This document shows positions 15,762-24,583 of a stretch of DNA of 64,000 nt, in pieces. Each line of letters opens with the position of its first letter. The first letter of the stretch is position 1. The stretch comes from a virus. Location: the IMG/VR virus record IMGVR_UViG_3300042516_002692, positions 1-64,000 of that record. One strand, given 5' to 3'. The notes beneath the pieces are model-generated. The model saw nothing but the letters and a program-made list of their open reading frames with translations. It did not search any database and was not told the DNA's origin. The position numbers and the translations under genes are program-made.

Positions 15762-16699
15762 TGCAAGAATGCATATGCTCACAGCCCGGATGGTGTAGTC
15801 GCCATTTTGAAACTAAAGATAGGAAAAAATGGCTAATGTGCCTAAAGAATGAAGGACATAGGCATAGCCTAGATCTTAAATTTGGTACACCATATCACAT
15901 GATGACCCAAGATCAAATCTCTTGTGTACACAGGTACGTAGAAGAAGAAAAGCATCTTCGTAAATTCATTCATGATTATGACGAGCGGATCTTAGACGAA
16001 TGTAAGATCCTACTTCTCGGACATCGCCCCGATCAATATGACGGGGAAGATAGAAATTATCTGTATCTTACTTTACTGCAGGACATGGACCTAGGGACCT
16101 ATAGACAATATCAAAACAATTGTTTTGCAGAATCTAGAGCTTTTTTAGCAGATATGCCAGAAGCAGAGTATGTCGGAGTTGTTACAGCTTCTTGGAATAG
16201 AAAATTTGGACCCAATAAAATCGATAATTTTCATAACTGGGATAACACCAAAATCTTGTTCAATAGTGGAGACAAAAACATAGTTTTGACGGCAGAAAGA
16301 TCGTTATTTAAACATAACGACATTTTTCTGCTATTCAACAAGGGCTGCATAAGAGACTTTGAGAAATTCGCTATCTCTCTTACCGGTGAAGTATGCAATT
16401 TTGGTCTTTGGTCCAATCAGATAATTTGTCACAGGAGTGTGTATCTCAGATTGCAAGAATTCTATAGGAGGGTATTCCCGCTGGTGGTCCAAAAAATATT
16501 CTCGTACAACTTACGATCTGTAAAATGTAGTGGTATGCACAGTGACCAGAACCTGATCTACTCTGGCCCCGAAGTGGGTTTCAATAATAGAAAAGAAGGA
16601 CTTTTCTTTGAATTTCTAACCAATCTATGGTTCGCATCTCAGAAGGATCTGATGATTCTACCTAATGCGGTCTGCAATACTGATTGGTACTTCCATTAG
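15758..16699 (+). CDS. Unknown protein with N-terminal Cys/His module, glycan cluster
   Basis: A 313-residue protein. Residues 5-28 form C-x-C-x5-C-x2-H-x3-K-x7-C (beginning CICSQPGWC), a probable zinc site. The same spacing occurs in the convergent minus-strand protein ending at 16708. The rest is a mixed fold with CKILLLGHRPDQ, EYVGVVTASWNRKFG and ICHRSVYLRLQEFY, somewhat like sugar-transfer enzymes of the TagB or DUF4422 type, but no catalytic motif is clear. The ATG overlaps the methyltransferase stop. It is the last plus-strand gene; its stop is eight bases from the facing stop. Confidence 0.6.
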   Translation: MMQECICSQPGWCSRHFETKDRKKWLMCLKNEGHRHSLDLKFGTPYHMMTQDQISCVHRYVEEEKHLRKFIHDYDERILDECKILLLGHRPDQYDGEDRNYLYLTLLQDMDLGTYRQYQNNCFAESRAFLADMPEAEYVGVVTASWNRKFGPNKIDNFHNWDNTKILFNSGDKNIVLTAERSLFKHNDIFLLFNKGCIRDFEKFAISLTGEVCNFGLWSNQIICHRSVYLRLQEFYRRVFPLVVQKIFSYNLRSVKCSGMHSDQNLIYSGPEVGFNNRKEGLFFEFLTNLWFASQKDLMILPNAVCNTDWYFH

Positions 16700-16723
16700 T
16701 CCTTCCATTAGTCCTTCCAGTAG
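16691..16723. repeat. 12-bp tandem repeat at convergent gene junction
   Basis: TTCCATTAGTCC is repeated exactly at 16691-16702 and 16703-16714, followed by a partial copy TTCCAGTAG. The repeat holds the stop of the plus-strand gene (TAG in the first unit) and the final codons and stop of the minus-strand gene (TAA in the opposite direction). No hairpin terminator is present between the two genes. Confidence 0.85.
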
Positions 16724-17175
16724 CCAGCAGGACATGAATTAGCGGCCCAACTAGCTTTAGTGGGAGTATGACATCCACATTTCGTACATCTGTCTCCAGA
16801 CAGAAAAGGGCACGTACTGCAAACCTTCAGCCTCTCCTGCTTCGTTTCTTCTGATACATGGCTAAAGCCGCTTTTAGCATGTTGTTTTATCGCCGATCCT
16901 AGGTTTTTAGCTTGCTGCCACAGTGACGGCATACTATGGGGCTTCTCCAATGTCGGTGCGACTTGCGGAGACTCAATCGCTGGAATCGTAGTAGGCGATT
17001 CTTTTTTATTGCACTCAACAAATCTCTGGCCCGGACCACGACACTCTTCCCATCTGTTGAAATAGGCTGGACTATTTTGGCATAGCTTGTGCTGATGTGG
17101 AGATTTTTCGATCCCGTGCCTATTGCAAAAACCGGCAAGTGGACACGAGCAATCGGTCTTTTTGTTTTCTTCCAT
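16708..17175 (-). CDS. Two-zinc-finger protein, end of tail operon
   Basis: A 155-residue protein with a Cys/His module at each end. The N-terminal one (residues 9-32, beginning CSCPLAGFCNRH) follows C-x-C-x5-C-x2-H-x3-K-x7-C, exactly the spacing of the facing plus-strand gene. The C-terminal one (LKVCSTCPFLSGDRCTKCGC, then NSCPAGYW) is a common metal-binding motif seen in many phage and bacterial proteins. The linker is Pro/Ser-rich. It is the last gene of the late block; function unknown. A role in binding or folding the Cys-rich protein encoded just upstream is conceivable but unsupported. Confidence 0.7.
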   Translation of the reverse strand: MEENKKTDCSCPLAGFCNRHGIEKSPHQHKLCQNSPAYFNRWEECRGPGQRFVECNKKESPTTIPAIESPQVAPTLEKPHSMPSLWQQAKNLGSAIKQHAKSGFSHVSEETKQERLKVCSTCPFLSGDRCTKCGCHTPTKASWAANSCPAGYWKD

Positions 17176-17192
17176 ATCCTAAATCCTCTGGA

Positions 17193-20100
17193 TTACATTG
17201 CCTCTGTAATTGTCACATGAATTACTGAAGAATCACACTGAACATATCTAGTTGCATCTAGGCATCCACAATTATTGAGATAATCTTCGGTGTGGTCTCC
17301 CCTGCTGTCTGATGCCGAGTTGAATATCATGCATTCGTCAATATTAAGCTTCCATGAGTTTCCAAGTACGCTACATAGGGTTCGACTTGGACAACATCCT
17401 GTCTCGATAGGATATGGAATGTATAAATAATCACCGCACTTATACGCTGCTACGCTTATATTCCCATCACTGATGAACGGCTGACCACCAGATTCACAGT
17501 AAGTATATGCTCCAGCTATTGGTTGTGCCCTATCGCATGCGGAGCATCCAACTGGCTCGATAGTCTCTCCTATTTCGTAAGCGACCCCTCCTGACGATGT
17601 CATATATCCGTAATATGGAGCTGAATCTCTTACCGTTGCAGTATTTGCAGATCCACTAGCTGGGCCAGCACAACATGTGTCACATGGTGTAGTGCAATAA
17701 TCCACTATTCCTGTCCCAACGACTTCAGCATATATACCTCTGGATTTTGCTAGCGTTACACAGACCGACTGTGGAGCTAGTTCGTAATATCCAAGAATCC
17801 CTCCACAAGTGCTATCATTGCAGGTACAGGGAGGAGGTTTTATAAAGCCCCCGCAAGCAACACTTGGCACTCCATCTAGAACATATTCAAGTAAAGTTGG
17901 CGGATCTTGTAATAGGTCTCTCCTCCTCAAAACCGACTCGCAACATTCTACGTCCACCAATATTTTGAAGGGATTAAATAAGCAATTATCTTGTTCTGAA
18001 TAGGCAGATTTATCAAGATAATATCCCATACTGCTAAAGTTGTTAGCCAAAAAGGTCTTTGGGCTTCCGACACTAGCATCGATAGAAGACTGAGAATGTA
18101 GACTCATAATATGACAAGCATCGGAAACTATAGAACAACTTTTAGTATCTGATGTATATCTAAATAATGATGTATTCACACCTATTAACGGAAGATAATC
18201 TTCAACAGTGATTATTACGTCATCTAATCCAACATTTTCAGTTATAGAAGTTTTAGCTGTTTCGTCACAAGCATTGATAAATCTCGTATTTTCTGCTTCT
18301 AGTATTATGTCTGGCATTTCGTTAGTTTCAAAATCTTGATATCCAGTGTACCAGTCTCCTAAAACCAATGATGAATTAGATGTACAAAGTTGTAGAGCCC
18401 CAAATCTAGATACTTTAGTACCTACAACATATTTCCTTCTTGGAAAGAACATTTTATTACAATAAAAGTCACTTCCACACTCTGCATGATCTTGTAAGCA
18501 ACTATGGAATTTATTAGTCCAGTCTACCCCGAGTCTATTTGCTGGTGTGAAATATAAGCCAGTATCAAAAATAGCAGTACTACTATAGACTACTCCGGTC
18601 CCGCAAGGATTAGGAGGTGGACTGTTGTCTGTTTGATCTCCTAGATCAATGGCTGGAAAATATTTGTTACTAGGCACACCTGACTCATAGAATAGATTAA
18701 AATAATTCCACAGTCTGTCTTCGCCAGATGCTGGGGGTTCTCCTAAAATAAAATCTTGATTTGAATGGAGACCTTCTGAATAATGAGCATTGCAGACTCC
18801 CCTATATGACACAATGCCAGTTCCAGACATTTCTGGCTCAGAATAATATGCAGGAGTAACAGAGTCAGATGGGGTACAGAATGGGATCTCTACGCAAACA
18901 GTCCCAGTCCCAACTGGGTATCGATATGATCCTATCTGTTTAGGTTTACAGGATGATGCGGGCGTACCACCTACTATATGTTGCCAATTTCTAGGTCTGG
19001 TATGGTACTCTCTGGCCACGTATAGGTTAAAGACATCTCCTGTACACTCTATCTTGTTAACCACCATAACTTCTGGAAAACAGGATCTTAGATTAACCGA
19101 TACTCCACTATTCACATCACCAGACCAAGGGATTGGGTCTCCGCACGATCCAGCTTGAGCTGACTGATCATGACTACAATCTCCATCACAAGTAGATGGT
19201 ATTAGTGTTGTGCATACTAAATCGCCCTGACGTTCGCGATGTGGTTCTTCAAACTCATAGTAAACGCCAGTCGCTAGCATGTTGGGGCCAGTATGCCATG
19301 AACAAGCCGAATCAGCAATCAGATCTACTGGAGTAGACGCAAAATCAATTTCAGTATTCGAATTTATATAGACTGGGCCAATTGATCCATATTCTCCGGA
19401 ATAACTTACGGCTACCACCAGTCCAGTTGTCTCTATCCCGTAAAAATCACAGACTGTGCCAGTTCCATATACTAAAGTTTTTGCACCAGATATATCTATA
19501 AGGGTTTTTCTCATTAACTGTAAATTACAATTGCAAACACATGGATTTTGATATTCCGGCGGTATAAACGTAATTGTGTCACACTCATCACATACCACAG
19601 TTGGACAATCACAGGTTTCTACTGTGGGATTAGAGCATGCTGCACACGGAAAAAATGCTTGCTGGCCATAACTATTTGTACCGGCACATCCATATTCGCT
19701 AAAATATGTATTACACCCAAAAACCTTATTAGAGGCGAGACTTGACAAAACATCTGCTGGAGAATTTAAAACTCCTAACGACTTTAAGCTATCAATAAGG
19801 GGCTCAGGAATGATTTCAAAAATTTGCTCATTTCCACTCGGGACCAAAACAAAGCTTGCTTTCAGTTGTAGATCAGACGCAGCCGAAGGGAAATGATGGC
19901 CGCAGCCAGCATTTTCATACATTACATCTAAAACATTACTAGCCCCAGTAATTTGAGATAGGGTTAAGTAATTCCTTATAATCCCAGTAGCGTCTGGAGG
20001 TATTAAATGATCGTGAGCCCCCTCGCATGCTAACTTAAATGATGCATAGACAGAAAATCCGGGAGACCTAACCGTTGGAGCAGGCGTGAAATAATCATTC

Positions 20101-22781
20101 AGTCTATCCTGAGCACAATCTGGCACATTGATGTATGAGTTATTTATATTCCAAGTTGTCCATCCTGCAGAGATATTGCTTCCTCTGAGCTTTATATTCA
20201 TAAGATCAAATTGATTTGCTATGCACGAACACGTATTGCCAACGTACGAGCTTGTCAAATCTATTCCACTAACTAGTCCGTCACATGGTACACCAAATCC
20301 AGTCTCACATGAGTATGTTGGATCAAAGTTGGTCCCCTTATAAGTGCAATGATTCCATCCATACTTTTCTCCTCTAGCATGAGAGAAACTGGTATTTAGC
20401 CCAGCGGTTTCTAATATTAGGTCAGTTTGTGCAGCCTCAATGCTTCCGCATCCGACACAATCATCTGTATGATCAATCTCCACCAAGAATGGAACTTTGT
20501 CTGTCGGCCATCCACTGGCTCTGGTTGAGCAAAGATCAAAATCTAAGTATGGATACTCAGGAGGGGGTCCATCACACGCCAGTCCATAAGCAATAGCTGG
20601 CTTGGGTCGGAAGTACGGCGATACTACTCTTCCCTGACTATCAGAAACTCCCCAGAATGGATAATTTCCTGATGCAGAGAACCCTCCTACCTGTCCACTT
20701 TCTAGTGTATATGGATTATTGAATTGCCAATACATGGGTTGAGGATCTGTGGGAGCTACTCCAGTATTCCTATAATCCCCGGCTTGTACTAAGTTCGCAA
20801 ATGCAGAGGTGATTACCTCTCTACGATCATGATATTCATTTCCGCAAAGATTACGAATGAAACCATAGGTAGTATATGGCTGCTTGGGAAGACAAGCATA
20901 ATCTGATGACGGGATAGGGCACTCACTTAAGCTTCCCCCTTCACATTCTGACGCCCATTTATATTGCCACAATATGTCATTACATCCGTAATCCTCGGGA
21001 TACAGGTCAAACTTTGGGAATGTTGGAAAGGTAACAGGAGATGGAACTTCGACAAAAATAGGATCTCTGAGACCCGGTGGAACATCGTCTCCACAGCCGC
21101 AGACGTCTTGTGGTTTGGTCTTAGGCCCCCACACGTTTGAGAGATTGATGTACATATAAATCTCTTGACCAGACAACCCCTTTCTTAAGTCTTCTACCCC
21201 CGTAGGGGCAAAATATGGGTGTCCTGATTCACTATATGTGCAACCATCATCGAAATTACAGCCACGATAAACAATGGCTAATCTACTAATCATATTAGTA
21301 ATTTGTTTGTATGGCCCATCACATTCTTGAAATCTTTCGGAATACTGAGTAATACAATCTGGGTATACCGATAATGAGGCCTTCTTACTGTAGCAAGTCC
21401 CATTATTTCCTTGGGTTTTGTTATATTTTCCATCTACCCGAACGGACGTATCATATTTGTCTATGTCAAAGAATGCCCCATAGTATGGGTGCTCTTGTGA
21501 GAATACCGGATAACCACTCTCAAGAAGTACACCAGTCTCAGTCACATCTGGAATGGTTTTGTTGACCCTAAACGAGTTGGCGGGATTGATCTGGCTAGTG
21601 GTCCCCAACCCGTATGTATATCTATTTTCTGGGAACCTATTGGCCTGAAGCTTGTTTTTATTATTATTGAAAATTCGGCCAAGATCTGAGTGATAGTTTT
21701 TGACACTATTGGGCCTTTTGGTGTCATTCGATATGTTGTGGGCTGCTCCACCGCAACACGTATTCGGGTCTGACGTTCCAAGGGCCGACCAGCGGTGCCC
21801 AGTTTCTAATACCTCGCCACTACCCAACGTGCCAACAACCTTACAGTCGGTTACCCCACTTGAGTGAGTCACTCCAAAGACTCTGTATCCCCCATCTAGA
21901 TATGAGCCATATACACCAAGAGCCATACCATCGGCTATGCCCGAAGCCACTCCACTATTATAGATTAAACCTAAATGAAGGAAGTCTTCGATCCCACCAC
22001 TTCGGTAAACATAAGCTTCTCCTTTATATAAAGACGGAATTGATCCATCTTGGACGCAGCCCCGCTCTCCCGATACACGGATCTGGAATGGGTCATATTC
22101 TAGGCCAAAATTATCACCTCTCAGAATCTCTTGTTTCGGAGAACCATCACACTCCGAAACTACGCTAGAGTCCATATAGATATTGTCATAGCATACGTCT
22201 TGTGATATGTATCTCCAAGCCCCAGTCTTGTTCTTAAAGATGGTGTCCGTAGTTGAGATTTTGGTCCCATAGCCGAAATTTTCTGGGAACTTCTTGTATA
22301 CCTTGGTAGGATCTGATTGGTCGCATGATTCAAGATCTGAAGTGGCCGTACCGGCCCTATCAATCAGGTAAACCTCAGCCCCACCACGCTCTATGTCATC
22401 CCTAGTGGCACCGTTATAGTGTTTCAGCCCAGAAAATTCATCGGCAGTAGGATCGTCTGGGTCGTAAACGGACCTATATAGTACGTCTGGTCGTTGTTCG
22501 TCTCTAAATGGACCCTGAACTGGCCCTAGAGTACCGCATTGCTTGGTGGCGAAGTGTAGCTCATCATACCCATCGAAGAAGTCGTAGTGGCCATTTGAGA
22601 AGATGGCTGTGCCACTTGTTAATACGTTGCCACTTCCATCATTGAAGCCCCAGAAGGTAGGATTGGCAATAACTCTGATCTTGAGCTGCTTCGGTAAAGA
22701 GATAGTGCCGTCCTGACCACAGAACTGGTCATTGATGCAGTTTCTGCTACATTCGTAGCACCCAGATAGCATATCGGCCAT
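17193..22781 (-). CDS. Giant cysteine-rich tail protein, unknown
   Basis: A 1,862-residue protein, the longest after the tape measure, with about 90 cysteines by hand count (near 5 percent). Many are paired as CxC or CxxC (CDCPTVVCDEC, CVCNCN, CTCNDSTC, CNKM). Proline- and glycine-rich segments and repeated words such as SG(V/T)GxV and YxxSG are present, but there are no clear long repeats, signal peptide or catalytic motif. It is the last large gene of the tail-tip set, so a host-facing adhesin or tail fibre is the best inference. The cysteines suggest either disulfide cross-linking after release or many small metal sites. The ATG is at 22781; the 137 bases upstream are described separately. 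Confidence 0.75.
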   Translation of the reverse strand: MADMLSGCYECSRNCINDQFCGQDGTISLPKQLKIRVIANPTFWGFNDGSGNVLTSGTAIFSNGHYDFFDGYDELHFATKQCGTLGPVQGPFRDEQRPDVLYRSVYDPDDPTADEFSGLKHYNGATRDDIERGGAEVYLIDRAGTATSDLESCDQSDPTKVYKKFPENFGYGTKISTTDTIFKNKTGAWRYISQDVCYDNIYMDSSVVSECDGSPKQEILRGDNFGLEYDPFQIRVSGERGCVQDGSIPSLYKGEAYVYRSGGIEDFLHLGLIYNSGVASGIADGMALGVYGSYLDGGYRVFGVTHSSGVTDCKVVGTLGSGEVLETGHRWSALGTSDPNTCCGGAAHNISNDTKRPNSVKNYHSDLGRIFNNNKNKLQANRFPENRYTYGLGTTSQINPANSFRVNKTIPDVTETGVLLESGYPVFSQEHPYYGAFFDIDKYDTSVRVDGKYNKTQGNNGTCYSKKASLSVYPDCITQYSERFQECDGPYKQITNMISRLAIVYRGCNFDDGCTYSESGHPYFAPTGVEDLRKGLSGQEIYMYINLSNVWGPKTKPQDVCGCGDDVPPGLRDPIFVEVPSPVTFPTFPKFDLYPEDYGCNDILWQYKWASECEGGSLSECPIPSSDYACLPKQPYTTYGFIRNLCGNEYHDRREVITSAFANLVQAGDYRNTGVAPTDPQPMYWQFNNPYTLESGQVGGFSASGNYPFWGVSDSQGRVVSPYFRPKPAIAYGLACDGPPPEYPYLDFDLCSTRASGWPTDKVPFLVEIDHTDDCVGCGSIEAAQTDLILETAGLNTSFSHARGEKYGWNHCTYKGTNFDPTYSCETGFGVPCDGLVSGIDLTSSYVGNTCSCIANQFDLMNIKLRGSNISAGWTTWNINNSYINVPDCAQDRLNDYFTPAPTVRSPGFSVYASFKLACEGAHDHLIPPDATGIIRNYLTLSQITGASNVLDVMYENAGCGHHFPSAASDLQLKASFVLVPSGNEQIFEIIPEPLIDSLKSLGVLNSPADVLSSLASNKVFGCNTYFSEYGCAGTNSYGQQAFFPCAACSNPTVETCDCPTVVCDECDTITFIPPEYQNPCVCNCNLQLMRKTLIDISGAKTLVYGTGTVCDFYGIETTGLVVAVSYSGEYGSIGPVYINSNTEIDFASTPVDLIADSACSWHTGPNMLATGVYYEFEEPHRERQGDLVCTTLIPSTCDGDCSHDQSAQAGSCGDPIPWSGDVNSGVSVNLRSCFPEVMVVNKIECTGDVFNLYVAREYHTRPRNWQHIVGGTPASSCKPKQIGSYRYPVGTGTVCVEIPFCTPSDSVTPAYYSEPEMSGTGIVSYRGVCNAHYSEGLHSNQDFILGEPPASGEDRLWNYFNLFYESGVPSNKYFPAIDLGDQTDNSPPPNPCGTGVVYSSTAIFDTGLYFTPANRLGVDWTNKFHSCLQDHAECGSDFYCNKMFFPRRKYVVGTKVSRFGALQLCTSNSSLVLGDWYTGYQDFETNEMPDIILEAENTRFINACDETAKTSITENVGLDDVIITVEDYLPLIGVNTSLFRYTSDTKSCSIVSDACHIMSLHSQSSIDASVGSPKTFLANNFSSMGYYLDKSAYSEQDNCLFNPFKILVDVECCESVLRRRDLLQDPPTLLEYVLDGVPSVACGGFIKPPPCTCNDSTCGGILGYYELAPQSVCVTLAKSRGIYAEVVGTGIVDYCTTPCDTCCAGPASGSANTATVRDSAPYYGYMTSSGGVAYEIGETIEPVGCSACDRAQPIAGAYTYCESGGQPFISDGNISVAAYKCGDYLYIPYPIETGCCPSRTLCSVLGNSWKLNIDECMIFNSASDSRGDHTEDYLNNCGCLDATRYVQCDSSVIHVTITEAM

Positions 22782-22789
22782 TGTATGTC

Positions 22790-22918
22790 CTAATCAGCCA
22801 GAAGATTGCTGGCTATGTTCCTAAGTTTATTTATGAATTTTTCATATGCTAATTGCGGTGAAGATTCTTTTAATTTATCACGTTCATTTGAAATAAGTAA
22901 TAAGTAATAAGTAATAAA
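22790..22918 (-). other. Open frame in phase behind TGA of the 554-residue tail protein
   Basis: Directly after the TGA of the upstream gene the same frame stays open for 42 codons and ends at TAG 22790-22792. Its end, NERDKLKESSPQLAYEKF then INKLRNIASNLLAD, looks like a charged helical protein rather than noise. There is no ATG, GTG or TTG in this frame. It may be a decayed C-terminus, a read-through extension or a separate peptide with a rare start. Confidence 0.3.
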
Positions 22919-22919
22919 T
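22892..22919. repeat. AATAAGT heptanucleotide tandem repeat
   Basis: Three exact AATAAGT units (22892-22912) and a fourth partial unit (AATAAAT) lie immediately behind the stop codon of the 554-residue tail protein. Seven-base units change the frame when gained or lost, but here the copies fall after the stop. Confidence 0.8.
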
Positions 22920-24583
22920 CAAAAGGCGTTCGATAGGGCTGTGTCCTCGCCACACCACTCACAAGATTTAAAGCCTTGGCTCTGAATCTTTACGCTACAA
23001 GTCTGCAGCAGTCCTCCATCACAAGCCACATGGGTAACAACTTGTTGCGTTTTATATTCAGAATTCATGATCCAGTGAATATCGAGGCTCTCAGTCTCTA
23101 CAGTCGCATTGGTAGGATAAATAGACACCGAGTAAGTCTTGCTACGTGGAAACCCACTATTTGGACTCACAGTCCCTGTAGTCATAACTCCGTCAGTAAA
23201 TGATAAAGAAACCGAGGCACATATACCTGAATTAATTATACCAAATCCCCCATAGGTATATCCACTTCCACCATTAGCCACCTGAAAGACTGCAATACCA
23301 GAGGAGTTGGTCACCACATTCCCCGAGGCCCCAACGCCGGAGCCCCCAACAAAACTCCCAGTATTCACATTCTTGGATCGGCCAGTTTTCATAGTGAAAC
23401 AAAGATCTCCAGTATCCAAGTTTTGCTTAAGAGGGTTCTCAATCAAAATCTTCTTATTTACTGATGCAGTTCCGTGTCCCCCTATTCGATCACCAGATGG
23501 GCATGGGTTGGACACATGTCCACAATCTTGACAATCTTCATTCCAAATATTATAGTAGGCCTGACCGACATCATCAATAGTTTCTCTGATGATAAAGGCC
23601 TCGTAGTGCGGGAACTCAAGCCCAGTATAGTCTAATTGTTCATAGGTGCCAACGTTATTAGGATTACCAGTATACGCAACATATTCTGGATCATAAATTA
23701 CTCCAGTAGATGAGAATTGCCTCATCATCTCTGGACCTGATCTGGTGAACTGGTCCCTCGAATTACTTCGTTCAACCTCATAAGAAAAGTTTGGCGGATT
23801 GTAGGTATTCGTAACTTTTGATAAGAAGACCTTGGTAGAAGTCCCAGCACTCCAGACGGCTCTGGATTGGTCCCAGCGAACGTCCAGAGGGCCAGTTTTC
23901 CAGAGGGAAGGATTCGAGTAAGCCTGAGGATGCATCGCACCATCAGCCCCCGTGGGGACCGGATTCCCGTCAATATCGTAGCCGGGGCCACTAAGGATAA
24001 GTGGGGCTCTGTGGGCTATGCTCCTAATATCAAGTAGTTCTGTCTTCTTTCTATAGTAGAAATCAGCATCAAAATAATGATCTGATGGATGTACTCCAGA
24101 CTCTATAGAGTTGTCTGTGCTATATTTACTTGAAGTAATTGCTGCAAGTATGTTGTGACCTCCAGAAGCCCACACATCCTGATTGTAAGTTCCGCTATCA
24201 GTAATTCCAGTCGATAATATTCCAGTACCAAACATATTCGACGGGTTAAATGGATTTAAAGAATTTACATTAACTACTCCTTCCCCGCTCTCTGTAGGAC
24301 TTTCAAAATGTGGCAACGATCCAGTATGCTCAATGTGAGTAGAATATGGTACAAATAAACCATCTAAACTTATAGCTCCAACTCTATCTAGCATATCTTT
24401 ATTGCCAGAAGAATTTATCAATCTTGTATACTGATCGAAATAGTTAGAGTCTACAAACGACGTATAAAAATTAAAAAAGTTTTGTCTATCTGTTCCACTG
24501 GCTAATGCGTCTCCACTAGATCTAACAAAGTCTACAGCCGTAGATACTATAAACTGTGGCCTACCTATTAAGTCCCTTTCCAT
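22919..24583 (-). CDS. Tail-tip structural protein, unknown
   Basis: A 554-residue protein without a recognised family. It starts at ATG 24583, which shares a base with the stop of the upstream tail gene. It is rich in Ser, Gly, Asn and Tyr with many SG and TG pairs, as in the neighbouring tail proteins, and carries several CxxC pairs (CQDCGHVSNPC, CEWCGE near the end). Position directly ahead of the giant Cys-rich protein and behind the tail-hub-like proteins suggests a tail-tip or fibre component. The C-terminal CxxC pair recalls the metal sites of the giant protein. Confidence 0.7.
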   Translation of the reverse strand: MERDLIGRPQFIVSTAVDFVRSSGDALASGTDRQNFFNFYTSFVDSNYFDQYTRLINSSGNKDMLDRVGAISLDGLFVPYSTHIEHTGSLPHFESPTESGEGVVNVNSLNPFNPSNMFGTGILSTGITDSGTYNQDVWASGGHNILAAITSSKYSTDNSIESGVHPSDHYFDADFYYRKKTELLDIRSIAHRAPLILSGPGYDIDGNPVPTGADGAMHPQAYSNPSLWKTGPLDVRWDQSRAVWSAGTSTKVFLSKVTNTYNPPNFSYEVERSNSRDQFTRSGPEMMRQFSSTGVIYDPEYVAYTGNPNNVGTYEQLDYTGLEFPHYEAFIIRETIDDVGQAYYNIWNEDCQDCGHVSNPCPSGDRIGGHGTASVNKKILIENPLKQNLDTGDLCFTMKTGRSKNVNTGSFVGGSGVGASGNVVTNSSGIAVFQVANGGSGYTYGGFGIINSGICASVSLSFTDGVMTTGTVSPNSGFPRSKTYSVSIYPTNATVETESLDIHWIMNSEYKTQQVVTHVACDGGLLQTCSVKIQSQGFKSCEWCGEDTALSNAF

